Shown here: piece by piece, positions 22,187 to 31,900 of the stretch
How positions within the stretch are numbered: position 1 is the first letter of the stretch
Layout of the letters: each line of letters opens with the position of its first letter
Origin: Candidatus Latescibacterota bacterium
GTDB taxonomy: Bacteria > Latescibacterota > UBA2968 > UBA8231
Reading direction: 5' to 3'
DNA length: 55,498 bases
Assembly (NCBI GenBank): GCA_020852055.1
Contig: JADZBP010000077.1
Span: 1 to 55,498, forward strand
Translations under genes and position numbers: made by a program
The notes under the pieces: generated by a model
What the model was told of the DNA's origin: nothing
Seen by the model: only the letters and a program-made list of their open reading frames with translations
Database searches by the model: none

Positions 22187-23346
22187 GGATAAAGCGGATC
22201 GCAATCTGCCTGCTGCTGACCGCTTCCTGGGCCGGGGCCCTGGAAGCGCCGGCGAGTGTGGAGGCCTTCGACACCCCGGACGACGCCGGCGGCAGTATCA
22301 CCGTGCGCTGGCCCAGGGTTGCCGACGAGGAGGGGGTGGTCTACCAGGTGGCCGTGGCCCTGGCGCCCGAGGGCCCCTTCTATCAGGTGGCCGGGGTGAA
22401 TGCCGCGCCCGCGGCAGAGCCCCTCTACCAACTCCAGGCCAGCCAGTACACCATCCCGGATTCATCCGGCACCGTGCCCATCGAGAACGACCGCACCTAT
22501 TATTTCCACGTGGACGGCTGGCGGGGTGAGGCCGTGGCCGAAGGGCAGTTGACGGTGCCGGCGCGGGCCGAGGAGAACCTGTTCAACTGGACCAAGCTGA
22601 ACAACCTGGTCATCGGTTCGGGGTTTTCCCTCATGATCCTGGGTTGCATCGCCCTGGCCCGCCGCCGCGACCTCTATATCCGGCGTATCGCCGGGCTCGA
22701 GGCCCTCGACCAGGCCCTGGGCCGGGCCACCGAGATGGGCAAGCCGGTGCTCTTCATGCACGGGCTGAATACCATGGACAGTGTCTCCACCATCGCCGCG
22801 GTCAATATCCTCGGGCGGGTGGCGCGGCGCACCGCCGCCTACGACACCGCCCTGCGGGTGGCCAACAACGACCCGGTGGTGATGGCCGTCAGCCAGGAGG
22901 TGGTGAAGGAGGCCTACCTGGAGGCGGGCCGGCCCGACGCCTACAATCCCGACAGCGTGTACCTGGCGGCCACCGAGCAGTTTGCCTACGCCGCCGCCCT
23001 CGAAGGGGTCATGGTCCGCGACCGGCCGGCGGCCCATATCATGATGGGCTACTTCTACGGTGAGGCGCTGCTGCTGGCCGAGACCGGCAGCACCACCGGG
23101 GCCATCCAGATCGCCGGCACGGATTCCTATACCCAGCTCCCCTTCTTTGTGACCACCTGCGACTATACCCTGATGGGCGAGGAACTCTACGCGGCCAGCG
23201 CCTACCTGTCCCGCGAGCCCCGGCTGCTGGGCAGCCTCAAGGGGCAGGACTTCGGGAAGGCCGTCCTGATTGCGGTGCTCCTGGGCGGGGCGCTGCTGGC
23301 CACCTTCGGGGTGCAGGCACTGACCCTGGCCTTTACTGCTCACTGA
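22183..23346 (+). CDS. membrane protein with FN3-like and DUF6754 domains
   Basis: The 387-residue protein has a signal peptide or N-terminal anchor (1-20) and an extracytoplasmic fibronectin-III-like domain (about 22-127; SITVRWPRV and NDRTYYFHVDGW are typical strands). A membrane helix (about 141-158) is followed by the positive stop RRRDLYIRR and a conserved cytoplasmic domain (about 165-350). Its segments GRATEMGKPVLFMHG, EVVKEAYLEAGRPDAYNPD, QFAYAAALEGVMVRDRPAAH and LAETGSTTGAIQIAGT match what I remember of the DUF6754 family. A last membrane helix follows at about 360-383. The function of the family is unknown. It begins inside the previous stop codon (ATGA). Repeated Gly/Thr loops suggest a Rossmann-like ligand site, but that is inference. 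Confidence 0.82.
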   Translation: MRIKRIAICLLLTASWAGALEAPASVEAFDTPDDAGGSITVRWPRVADEEGVVYQVAVALAPEGPFYQVAGVNAAPAAEPLYQLQASQYTIPDSSGTVPIENDRTYYFHVDGWRGEAVAEGQLTVPARAEENLFNWTKLNNLVIGSGFSLMILGCIALARRRDLYIRRIAGLEALDQALGRATEMGKPVLFMHGLNTMDSVSTIAAVNILGRVARRTAAYDTALRVANNDPVVMAVSQEVVKEAYLEAGRPDAYNPDSVYLAATEQFAYAAALEGVMVRDRPAAHIMMGYFYGEALLLAETGSTTGAIQIAGTDSYTQLPFFVTTCDYTLMGEELYAASAYLSREPRLLGSLKGQDFGKAVLIAVLLGGALLATFGVQALTLAFTAH

Positions 23347-23355
23347 GGATTAATC

Positions 23356-24012
23356 ATGCTCTTCCTGCGCCGCACCCTCCCCCTGACCATCGCGCTGGTT
23401 TTTGGCCTGCTCGGGATTGCCATCTACTATATCCCTCACAGCGGCGCCCAGCGGATGGAGCAGGAGCTGTCGCTGTGGCTGCGCATCGTCTCGGCCTTCG
23501 CCTTTTTCCTCGGGCTGATGAGCCTGCTCAGTTTCCACTGGCAGCGCGTCCGCCAGCGGCAGGCCGGGTGGGGGTACAGCCTGGTCGCCTATCTCAGCTT
23601 CGGGCTGACCTTCCTGTGCACCCTCTACAACGTCGGCAAAGGTCCCTTTGTCCCTCAGGCCGAGACCGGCGCGTACCAGTGGCTCTATCAGAACGTACAG
23701 GTGCCCTGCGGGGCCACCATGTTCTCCATCCTGGCCTTTTTTATCGCCTCGGCGGCGTACCGCACCTTCAGGGCGCGCACCAGCGAGGCGACCATCCTGC
23801 TGGTGGCGGCGGTGGTGGTGATGCTGGGACGGGTGCCCATCGGCGCCTTGATCTCCGACTACCTGCCCCTGGCGGCCCAGTGGCTGATGGACGTGCCCAA
23901 CCTGGCGGCCAAACGCGGCATCCTCCTGGGGGTTAGCCTGGGGGCCATCGCCACGGCGCTGCGCATCATCTTCGGCATCGAGCGCTCCTATCTGGGCGGG
24001 GAGGAGTCATGA
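23356..24012 (+). CDS. multi-pass membrane protein of the DUF6754 locus, unknown
   Basis: The 218-residue protein has about six hydrophobic helices (near 8-25, 42-60, 74-92, 120-137, 144-162 and 190-207) joined by short loops. One polar segment with KGPFVPQAETGAYQWLYQNVQVP sits between helices three and four. No transporter or enzyme motif is recognised. It follows the DUF6754 gene by nine bases, and its stop overlaps the start of the next gene as ATGA. The context implies an integral subunit of the same membrane complex. Confidence 0.7.
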   Translation: MLFLRRTLPLTIALVFGLLGIAIYYIPHSGAQRMEQELSLWLRIVSAFAFFLGLMSLLSFHWQRVRQRQAGWGYSLVAYLSFGLTFLCTLYNVGKGPFVPQAETGAYQWLYQNVQVPCGATMFSILAFFIASAAYRTFRARTSEATILLVAAVVVMLGRVPIGALISDYLPLAAQWLMDVPNLAAKRGILLGVSLGAIATALRIIFGIERSYLGGEES

Positions 24013-24842
24013 AGTTCTCACTCTACAACCTCGACCGCCGCATCATCTTTGTCTGCGTTTTCCTGGGGGTGGCCATCCCCCTGCTCTTCCCTTTTCCCCT
24101 GCCGGTGAAGGTCACCCCTCCGGTCGAGGCGGTGTACCGGGAGGTGGAGCGGGTGGCCGCTGCCAAAGGCACGGTGCTGGTGGCCTTTGACTACGGCCCC
24201 GGCTCCGAGGCCGAGCTGCAGCCCATGGCCAAAGCCCTGCTGCGCCACTGCTTCTCCCGCCAGGTCAAGGTGGTGGCCATCTGCCTGTGGCCCGATGCCC
24301 CCGGCCTGGCACAGGAGGCGCTGCAACTGACCGCCGCCGAGAACAAGATGATTTACGGGGTCGATTACGCCTACATGGGTTACAAACCCGGCGGGGCCAG
24401 CGTGGTGCTCAACATGGGGCAGGAGTTGCGCAGCGCCTTTGGCCAGGATGCCTGGGGCGCCCCGGCCGACAGCCTGGCGGTGTTGCATGGCCTGCATTCG
24501 CTCAAGGATTTTGGCCTGGTCTTCGACCTGGCTGCCGGCAGCACCATCGACCAGGTGTGGATTCCCTATGGCCAGGAGAAATACCGCTTTCCGCTGGCCG
24601 CCGGCTGTACCGCGGTGATGGCTCCCGACCTGTTCCCCTTCCTGCAATCTGGCCAGATCTCGGGCCTGATCGGGGGGCTGGCCGGGGCCGCTGAATACGA
24701 GAAGCTGGTGGGCCGGCTCGATTCGGCCACCGCCGGCATGCAGGCCCAGTCCATCACCCACCTGGTGATCATCGCCTTCATCATCCTGGGGAATATCCTC
24801 TACTTCCTCTCGCGCCGGCAGGGTCAGAGGAGGGGGCAATGA
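24009..24842 (+). CDS. bitopic membrane protein with Rossmann-like extracytoplasmic domain, unknown
   Basis: The 277-residue protein has a membrane helix at about 11-30 and another at about 248-267, ending in the basic tail LSRRQGQRRGQ. Between them lies a domain of about 215 residues outside the membrane or in the cytoplasm, with alternating strands and helices (KGTVLVAFDYGPGSEAELQPMAKALL, VKVVAICLWPDAPGLAQEAL and SLKDFGLVFDLAAGS), suggesting a Rossmann-like alpha/beta fold. I do not recognise a named family. ATGA overlaps link it to both neighbours, so it is probably made in fixed ratio with the two multi-pass proteins. Confidence 0.7.
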   Translation: MKFSLYNLDRRIIFVCVFLGVAIPLLFPFPLPVKVTPPVEAVYREVERVAAAKGTVLVAFDYGPGSEAELQPMAKALLRHCFSRQVKVVAICLWPDAPGLAQEALQLTAAENKMIYGVDYAYMGYKPGGASVVLNMGQELRSAFGQDAWGAPADSLAVLHGLHSLKDFGLVFDLAAGSTIDQVWIPYGQEKYRFPLAAGCTAVMAPDLFPFLQSGQISGLIGGLAGAAEYEKLVGRLDSATAGMQAQSITHLVIIAFIILGNILYFLSRRQGQRRGQ

Positions 24843-25561
24843 AGGGGGATCGGCTGCTCTTCGCGGGGTTTTTCCTGCTTTTTGCGCTGGTCAACCTCTT
24901 CTTGCTGGCCAGTGGCAAATTAAACGCCGACTGGAGCGGCTTCGGGGTGATCACCGCCGCCGGCCTGAGCCTGGCGCTGTACAGCTTTCTCTATAAAGAC
25001 AACCCCCTCTTCAAGCTCGCCGAACACGTGTTCGTCGGGGTTGCCGCGGCCTATACCTTCGGGCAGGTCTGGTTCCCGACCCTCTATGGCGAGATTATCG
25101 CCCCCCTGTTCAACGCAGCGCCCGAAGCCGCCGGGCAGGGTTGGCTCCTGCTGGTCCCCACCGTGCTGGGCCTGCTGATGCTGACGCGGGTTTCCCGCCG
25201 TCTGGGCTGGCTCAGCCGTTATGCCTTTGCCTTTGTCGTGGGCCTGGGCGCCGGCCTGACCATCCCTCGCTCGATCTCCTCTTTTCTGCTGGCCCAGATC
25301 GAGCCGACGATCCGGCCGCTGACCTGGAGCCTCGACGGGCTCAACCTGGCCATCATCCTGGTGGGGGTGGTCAGTGTGCTGATCTACTTCTTCTTTTCGG
25401 TGGAACACACCGGGATAGTGGGCCGCGTTTCCCGGGTGGGGATCTGGTTCCTGATGGTCTCCTTCGGGGCTTCCTTCGGCTACACCATCATGGCGCGGCT
25501 TTCCCTGCTCATCGGCCGGGTCTATTTCCTCTTCTCCGACTGGCTGCACCTGATCAAGTAG
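24839..25561 (+). CDS. multi-pass membrane protein, last gene of the DUF6754 locus, unknown
   Basis: The 240-residue product is strongly hydrophobic, with about seven helices, starting with LLFAGFFLLFALVNLFLLA (5-23) and including GWLLLVPTVLGLLML and LAIILVGVVSVLIYFFFSV. Charged loops are short. No known motif was found. Its start overlaps the preceding stop (ATGA) and it closes the cluster: the next 215 bases hold only a promoter and leader. A paired role with the six-helix protein at 23356 is likely from context. Confidence 0.7.
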   Translation: MKGDRLLFAGFFLLFALVNLFLLASGKLNADWSGFGVITAAGLSLALYSFLYKDNPLFKLAEHVFVGVAAAYTFGQVWFPTLYGEIIAPLFNAAPEAAGQGWLLLVPTVLGLLMLTRVSRRLGWLSRYAFAFVVGLGAGLTIPRSISSFLLAQIEPTIRPLTWSLDGLNLAIILVGVVSVLIYFFFSVEHTGIVGRVSRVGIWFLMVSFGASFGYTIMARLSLLIGRVYFLFSDWLHLIK

Positions 25562-25698
25562 CACCAACCCCCTCCTCCTCCTCGCATCTTCCCTTCCCGG
25601 GCGCTCGCTGTCCCACGCCCAGACTGCACATCTGTGCCGGTTATCCGCACAAAAATCGCCTTCAGACGCCCGAAACCGGCGAAAGTTTCAAAAAAAAG

Positions 25699-25727
25699 TT
25701 GCAATCGGGTGAGATCTTCGCAATAAT
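25699..25727 (+). promoter_or_regulatory. sigma70-type promoter of the TonB receptor operon
   Basis: TTGCAA (25699-25704), a 17-bp spacer and AATAAT (25722-25727) lie in an AT-rich patch that contrasts with the GC-rich surroundings. The TonB receptor start is about 50 bp downstream. A small hairpin (TGTG-C-CGG TTAT CCG-CACA, 25633-25651) lies upstream. Confidence 0.65.
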
Positions 25728-25779
25728 AAGGCACTATGAACCAAGGCATTCCAAGCAGTTCCTCACCAAGGAGGAGATG

Positions 25780-28700
25780 ATGAAGGATCATCTGTTTTGG
25801 CGGACAATGTTGGTCCTGGGGGTACTGGGGGCGTTGGCGATCGGGCCAGCCGGGGCAGGTGGCGAGGGCAAGATCGCCGGAACCGTGAAGGACGCCAAGA
25901 GCGGCGAGGCGCTGGTCGGCGCCAATATCAGCCTGGTGGACACCAAGCTGGGCACCACCGCCGACGCCAAGGGGCGTTTTTTCATTCTCAATGTCCCCCC
26001 CGGAGTCTACAGCCTGAAAATCAGCTACATCGGCTATGCCTCTTACTTATTAGAAGAGGTGCGGGTCTCCGCCGACCTAACCACCAACCTGGAGGCCAAG
26101 CTGAGCTCGGCGGATATCCAGGTCAAAGAGATGGTGGTCAAGGCCGAAAAGCCGATCATCGATAAAAACGCCACCAACGCCGTGCGCATCGTCGGCACCG
26201 AGGATCTCGAGATCATGCCTTTCCGCGGGGTTCAGAATGTGTTTGCCCTGCAGGCCGGCGTGGTCGAGGACGAGGGCGCCCTGCACGTGCGCGGCTCGCG
26301 CGAGGACGAGATCGGCTACTATGTCGAGGGCGCCAATGTGCGCAACGTGGTCACCGGCACCACCGCGATAGGCCTGATCGACGAAGCGGTCGAGGAAGTC
26401 CAGTTGCAGGCGGGCGGCTTCAACGCCGAATACGGCGGGGCCAACGCCGGCATCATCCTCCAGGAATTGCGCACCGGCGGCAACCAGTGGCATGTGGGGG
26501 TGTTGACCGAAGGCGACAATTTTACCTCCAAATACAAGAAGGGCCTGGGCACCTATTCCTACGGCTACAGCAACCAGGTGCTGACCCTGAGCGGGCCCCT
26601 GCTGGGCAGCAACAAGGTCCGCACCTTCCTGGCCACCCAGCGCCGGGTCCGCGACTCTGATCCGGTGTTCTGGGACGGCTTCGACTTCAAGAACCTGGTG
26701 GATACCGGCAACCGCGGCGGCCGGGTACATTGGGCCGACCGCAACGGCGACGGCACGCCGGATCCGGATACCCTGGCCGACCTGCGGCTGCAGCCGGGCA
26801 ACATCGATCACACCGGCCGTACGGCCTACGATTTCAACGGTACCCTGCTCTTCGACTACAACCCCATCCAGTTGCGGGTCACCGGGCTGTACACCGCCGA
26901 GAACCGCGAGTACAATGCGGCGCCCATCCGCAACATGCTCAACCTGGATCGCCTGCCCGAAGCGGACCGGACCTCCGGGTTGCTCAACGTGAAGGCCACC
27001 CATATCCTCGATCCCAGCCTCTTCTACGAGCTGAACGCCAGCCTGTACACGCAGGACCGCACCTTCTTCGATCCGGTCTTCGACGACAACTTCATCGTCT
27101 ACGACGACAGTGTGGCTGCCGCCCGCGCCGACGAATCCTTCACCCGCTTCTCCAGCCAGGGCAGCGTACCCGAGGCCTACGACTTTGCCGGTTTCCCCTT
27201 CCACCGGCCGGGCACGCCCACCTACTATGTGGACGGCGATTCGCGCTTCAGCTTCTACAGCAAGGAGAACGACCAGTACCTGGGCCTGGCCGGCAGCGTC
27301 ACCAAGCAGACCCAGGTCCACCAGTTCAAGGCTGGTTTCGATGTGCAGAAGTGGACCTCGCGGCGCTTCCAGTTCTTCTCCAACAATATGCGCAGCGCCA
27401 TCCAGTCCCGTTATCCGCAGTTGGACGGGGTGTTCCAGGATTATTATGCTGGCAAGATCGCCCAGGACGATCTGCTCGACGCGCTGATCGCCAAGGCCGA
27501 GACCATCAAGGAAACCGGCAAGGGGACCATCGATGAGCTCAGGGTCCTCGTCCGCAACACCAGCCGCGGGGACTTCTACGGCTACGACGAGTTTGGCCGC
27601 GAGCAGGAAGGCAGCGGGCTCGAAGGGCCGCGCAAACCCACCTTGGGTTCGGGTTATCTGCAGGACAAGATCGAATACCGCGACCTGGTCATCAACGCTG
27701 GCTTGCGCTGGGACTACTTTGCCGCCAACAGCTGGCGCTTCAAAGACCAGTCGGCCCCGGTGCTCGACGACAACAAGTACACCATCGACATCAACTCGAT
27801 GCGCAAGACCCGCGTCTTCAACGAACTCAGCCCGCGCCTGGGTCTCTCCTTCCCGGTCTCCGACCTGACGGTTTTCCACGTGCAGTACGGCCGCTTTTCG
27901 CAGATGCCGGCCCTGCGCGATATGTTCACCGGCGGGGCGCGGCTGGCGGTGGAGATGGGCGGGCAGAACTTCATCCGCTTCCCGACGGCTTTTGACATCG
28001 AGCCCATCCGCACCACCCAGTACGAGATCGGCTTCGAGCGCCAGTTCACCGAAGCCGCCTCCTTCGACATCACCGGTTTTTACCGCGACGTAAAGGGGCA
28101 GTTGCAGATCCGCAAGCAGGATCTGAGCCCGGCCGCCGTGGGGGTGGGGGCCTTCAACTACCTGCAGAACGGCGACTTCGCCACCACCAAGGGCCTCGAG
28201 TTCGTCTTCAAGCTGCGGCGCATCAACCGGATGCGGGCCGAAATGAACTACACCCTGTCCGACGCCCGCGGCACCGGTTCCTCGCTCAGCAGCGCGGTCT
28301 CGGGGGTGGAGAACAACACCAACCTGCCGACCATCATCTCGCCGCTGGATTTCAACGAGACCCACCGCGGCTCGCTTTACCTCGACTACCGCTTCGCCGA
28401 GAACGAGGGCGGTCCCATCCTGGAGCGGCTGGGTGCCAACCTGCTCTTCCGCTTCTCCAGCGGTCATAACTTCACCCTGGTCGGCGGCTCCATCGGCCAG
28501 CGCGGTCCCGAAGAAGGCGGCATCCTGGCCAGCGACGATCCGCGCAGCCGCAAGCCCCTGGAGGCGATCAACACCTCCACCACGCCCTGGACCTTCCAGA
28601 CCGACCTGCGGGTGGACCGCGGCTTCACCCTCTTCGGGGTGAATGCCCAGGTCTACATGTATGTCCAGAACCTCTTCAATCGCCAGAACGTGATCAACGT

Positions 28701-28911
28701 CTACGGCCGCACCGGTAATGCCAAGGACGACGGCTTCCTGACCAACCCCGAGTTGAGCGAGAAGATCGTCGAGGCCAACGGCGGCTTGGAGTACCAGCAG
28801 CTCTACGAGGCCATCAACGTCGCCAATCGTCAGAACTACTGGTTCTCCGAGGGCGGGGATATCTACGACGAGCCGCGCCAGCTCCGCTTTGGCCTGAAGT
28901 TCGGGCTCTAA
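25780..28911 (+). CDS. TonB-dependent receptor with carboxypeptidase-like regulatory domain
   Basis: This outer-membrane receptor of 1043 residues has a signal peptide (about 1-27) and a CarboxypepD_reg-like Ig domain (about 28-105: GKIAGTVKDAKSGEALVGANISLVDTKLGTTADAKGRFFILNVPPGVYSLKISYIGY). A plug domain follows (about 125-235, with VQNVFALQAGV, LHVRGSREDEIGYYVEG and LQAGGFNAEYGGANAGII), then a long beta-barrel ending in LRFGLKFGL. Such receptors import large or scarce substrates using TonB/ExbBD energy, but the substrate cannot be read from sequence. AAGGAGG (25768-25774) lies five bases before the ATG at 25780; the adjacent ATG at 25777 is equally possible. It is followed by the giant surface protein, PorV-like and TPR genes, suggesting a surface uptake or attachment unit. 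Confidence 0.92.
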   Translation: MKDHLFWRTMLVLGVLGALAIGPAGAGGEGKIAGTVKDAKSGEALVGANISLVDTKLGTTADAKGRFFILNVPPGVYSLKISYIGYASYLLEEVRVSADLTTNLEAKLSSADIQVKEMVVKAEKPIIDKNATNAVRIVGTEDLEIMPFRGVQNVFALQAGVVEDEGALHVRGSREDEIGYYVEGANVRNVVTGTTAIGLIDEAVEEVQLQAGGFNAEYGGANAGIILQELRTGGNQWHVGVLTEGDNFTSKYKKGLGTYSYGYSNQVLTLSGPLLGSNKVRTFLATQRRVRDSDPVFWDGFDFKNLVDTGNRGGRVHWADRNGDGTPDPDTLADLRLQPGNIDHTGRTAYDFNGTLLFDYNPIQLRVTGLYTAENREYNAAPIRNMLNLDRLPEADRTSGLLNVKATHILDPSLFYELNASLYTQDRTFFDPVFDDNFIVYDDSVAAARADESFTRFSSQGSVPEAYDFAGFPFHRPGTPTYYVDGDSRFSFYSKENDQYLGLAGSVTKQTQVHQFKAGFDVQKWTSRRFQFFSNNMRSAIQSRYPQLDGVFQDYYAGKIAQDDLLDALIAKAETIKETGKGTIDELRVLVRNTSRGDFYGYDEFGREQEGSGLEGPRKPTLGSGYLQDKIEYRDLVINAGLRWDYFAANSWRFKDQSAPVLDDNKYTIDINSMRKTRVFNELSPRLGLSFPVSDLTVFHVQYGRFSQMPALRDMFTGGARLAVEMGGQNFIRFPTAFDIEPIRTTQYEIGFERQFTEAASFDITGFYRDVKGQLQIRKQDLSPAAVGVGAFNYLQNGDFATTKGLEFVFKLRRINRMRAEMNYTLSDARGTGSSLSSAVSGVENNTNLPTIISPLDFNETHRGSLYLDYRFAENEGGPILERLGANLLFRFSSGHNFTLVGGSIGQRGPEEGGILASDDPRSRKPLEAINTSTTPWTFQTDLRVDRGFTLFGVNAQVYMYVQNLFNRQNVINVYGRTGNAKDDGFLTNPELSEKIVEANGGLEYQQLYEAINVANRQNYWFSEGGDIYDEPRQLRFGLKFGL

Positions 28912-28944
28912 ACCAGAGCATTCAAAACAGACGAGGAAGGCACA

Positions 28945-31900
28945 ATGAGAAAGATCAATTACCTGCTCTGTGCTGCAGCGCTCGGGCTCCTGTGCGGCGC
29001 GGCGGAAAGCCGCCAAGACCGCCCGGTGAGGGCGGCCAAGGTCGCCCAGGATGCGGCCTTCGGCGAAAGAGCCTTGATCAATATCAACAACATGTCCATG
29101 TGGTTCAGGCGGGACGGGTACTCGGGCGGCAACCCCTTCACCGACAACTCGGGTATCACCTATCCGCGCTCCACCGACAAGATCATCTACCGCGACGGTC
29201 TGATCTGGGGCGGCCGGGTCTTTGACGGCGACCCGCAGGAGCTGCGGGTCGGCGGGCATACCTACGAAATCGGCACCGCGCCGGGCCGCATCCTCTCCAA
29301 GGGCGTGGCCGAGGATGCCGATGACCCCTCGGTGCGCATCTACCGCGTCCGGCGGGACTACCGCACCGCCGATCTGCGCCTAGATGCGGCCGAGATGCTC
29401 AACGAGGGCCTGGGCGACGTCACCGACGCCGATGTGGTCGCCCTGCGCGCCCAGTCCGAGAAGGACTGGAAGGAATGGCCGGTGGCCAAAGGTGCGCCCT
29501 ACTACGACCGGAACGGCAACGGGCAGTACGACCCCAAGTTCGATGCCCAGGGCAACCCGGATCTGAGCGCCGATGAGCCGGGTATTGCCGGCGCCGACCA
29601 GGTGGCCTGGTACGTGCTCAACGACCTCGATGCCGGGGCGGTGGCTTCGCTCTACGGTTCCAACCCAATTGGGATGGAATTGCAGGTGACCCTGTGGGGC
29701 TACGCCCGCACCGATGCACTGGGCGAGGTGATCTTCAAGAAATACAAGACCATCTACAAAGGCCGCAGCGAAACCCCGGACAACGCCACGATCAAGGACA
29801 TGTACTTCGCCCAGTGGTCCGATCCCGATCTGGGAGACTCGGGTGACGACTTTGCCGGCTGCGACGTGGAGCTGAGCCTGGGCTACATCTACAACTCGAT
29901 CACCGCCGACGCCAACTACAGCAAGTTCGACCTGGCGCCGCCGGCAGCGGGGTACGACTTCCTCCAGGGCCCCATCGTGCCGGTGTACACCACCGACGCC
30001 GAGGGCAACCAGGTGCTGGACGAAAACGCCGAGGCGATCTACAACGGCGGCCTGCGCAAGGGTTACAAGAACCTGCCCATGACCTCCTTTGTGTATTTTG
30101 CCGCTGGGTCTTCGGTCAACGATCCGGAGTTGGGGGCGTACAACGGCACCAAGGAATGGTATAACCTGCTGCGCGGCTTCCAGCCCCAGCCCGACGTGGA
30201 AAACCCGGTGCCCTACACCGACGAAATAACCAAAGCGGAGACGAAGTTTACGCTCAATGGCGACCCGGTGCGGGGCACAGGCTGGAACGATGGGGCACCG
30301 CTGCCGGCCGGGGATCGGCGCATCGTGCTCAATACCGGCCCCTTCGAGATGGCCCTGGGCGACACCCAGGAGGTGGTGGTGGCTCTGGTGGCCGGCATCG
30401 GCACCGACCGGTTGCGCAGTGTATCCAAGATGAAGTTCAACGACAAATTCGTGCAAGGAGCGTACAACAGCTTCTTCCAGGTGGCCTCGCCGCCGGCGGC
30501 CCCCGACGTGCGGGTGGCCCAGCTGGACCGGGCTGTCGTGCTGGACTGGGGCTGGAACAAGGATGCCGTGGCCAAGACCGAAGGAGCGGGCTCTCCTGGG
30601 TTCGAATTCGAAGGGTACAACCTCTACCAGTTGCCCTCACCCCAGGCTTCTCTGGCCCAGGGCAAGAAGCTAGCCACCTTCGACAAGGATAACGGAATTG
30701 CCACCATCCTGGGCATAGACTTGGATGAGGAGTCCGGGGTGATTCTCGATGTGCCCAAGCAGATTGGCAGGGATTTTGGCTTGGTATGGTCTGCCACCAT
30801 CGAACAGGATGCCCTGCGTGGCACCCCCCTGGTCAATGGGCAGCGTTACTACTTTGCGGTAACCGCATATAGTCGCAATACGGTAGAAGGTGCCCCAGTG
30901 GCTAGCCTGGAGAGCAAGCATTTGGTGATTGAGGCTATTCCGCAGATGCCAAACCCAGGCGTAAGGTATCCAATGGCACGCAATGATACTCTCCTGGTCA
31001 ACCACCGCACGGGGAGTGGTGACGCCACGATATACCCTGTTGTTATCGATCCTTCAGAAACCAAAGATGCGACCTATTCCATCTCGTTCAATGAAGACCA
31101 GTCGTGGAGGCTATCGCGGAATGGTGAGAAGGTTCTCGATAACCAGAAGGACTATTTGCTGGACGATTCGTATTATTCCGTCGACGGCGTTTGGGTGAAG
31201 ATTGGAGACCTGGTTTTCACGCCACCTACCACCTACCTCAAGACTAAGGTGGTGAAAGATGCAAACCCCAAAGACGGTGACCTGGCGTTTTGGGGTGATG
31301 GGTTGGTATTTGGCAATCCGGATGGGTATGCATCCACCTTCTGGGGTGAAGGAGGTACTCAGGACGAAACTCTCCTGTCCAAGGATCTGGAATTCCGGTT
31401 TACAGGGGTGTGGAATTCAGATTCTACTGAAGTTGTTTCCGGAGGATCGATTGCCACGCTGGCAGCTATTAGCAAGGGGTCAGGTGAGCGCAGCATCGAT
31501 TCACATCCATTCCGTCCCGCTGCTGCGCCTGCTACGGGACCATTCCTGCAGCGCATTCCCTTTGAGGTGTGGGACGTTGACGATCCAAGCAAACCGCGCC
31601 AGCTAAATGTGGCTTTCCAGGATCGTGGAGCAGATGGGTCTCGTGAAGGGAACATCTACCACAAAACCTATAATATGGCTGGGCGAGATTACATCACGGT
31701 GATTGCCTCAGATTACGACTCAACCGCAATCCATGAATTGACAGATCCCAATGCTACCTGGGTTCTATTCTTTGAGGCAGGTGGGGAGTCGGTCTGGTCG
31801 ACCGGGGATATATTGAGTGTCAAGTACGCCAACAGGATAATTCCAGGTAAGGATGAATTTCAGTTTTCCACCAGCGCACAGACCTTCTCTTCTGAAGGCG

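Noticed and set aside
25141-25779. Upstream extension of the TonB receptor frame
   Set aside because: It overlaps the last DUF6754-locus gene and the promoter, and the signal peptide starts only at 25777/25780.
26077-29259. 1060-codon open frame on the minus strand opposite the TonB receptor
   Set aside because: It mirrors the receptor gene; GC-rich third positions keep antisense frames open. The product is low-complexity in Val, Gly, Asp and His with no domain and no SD.
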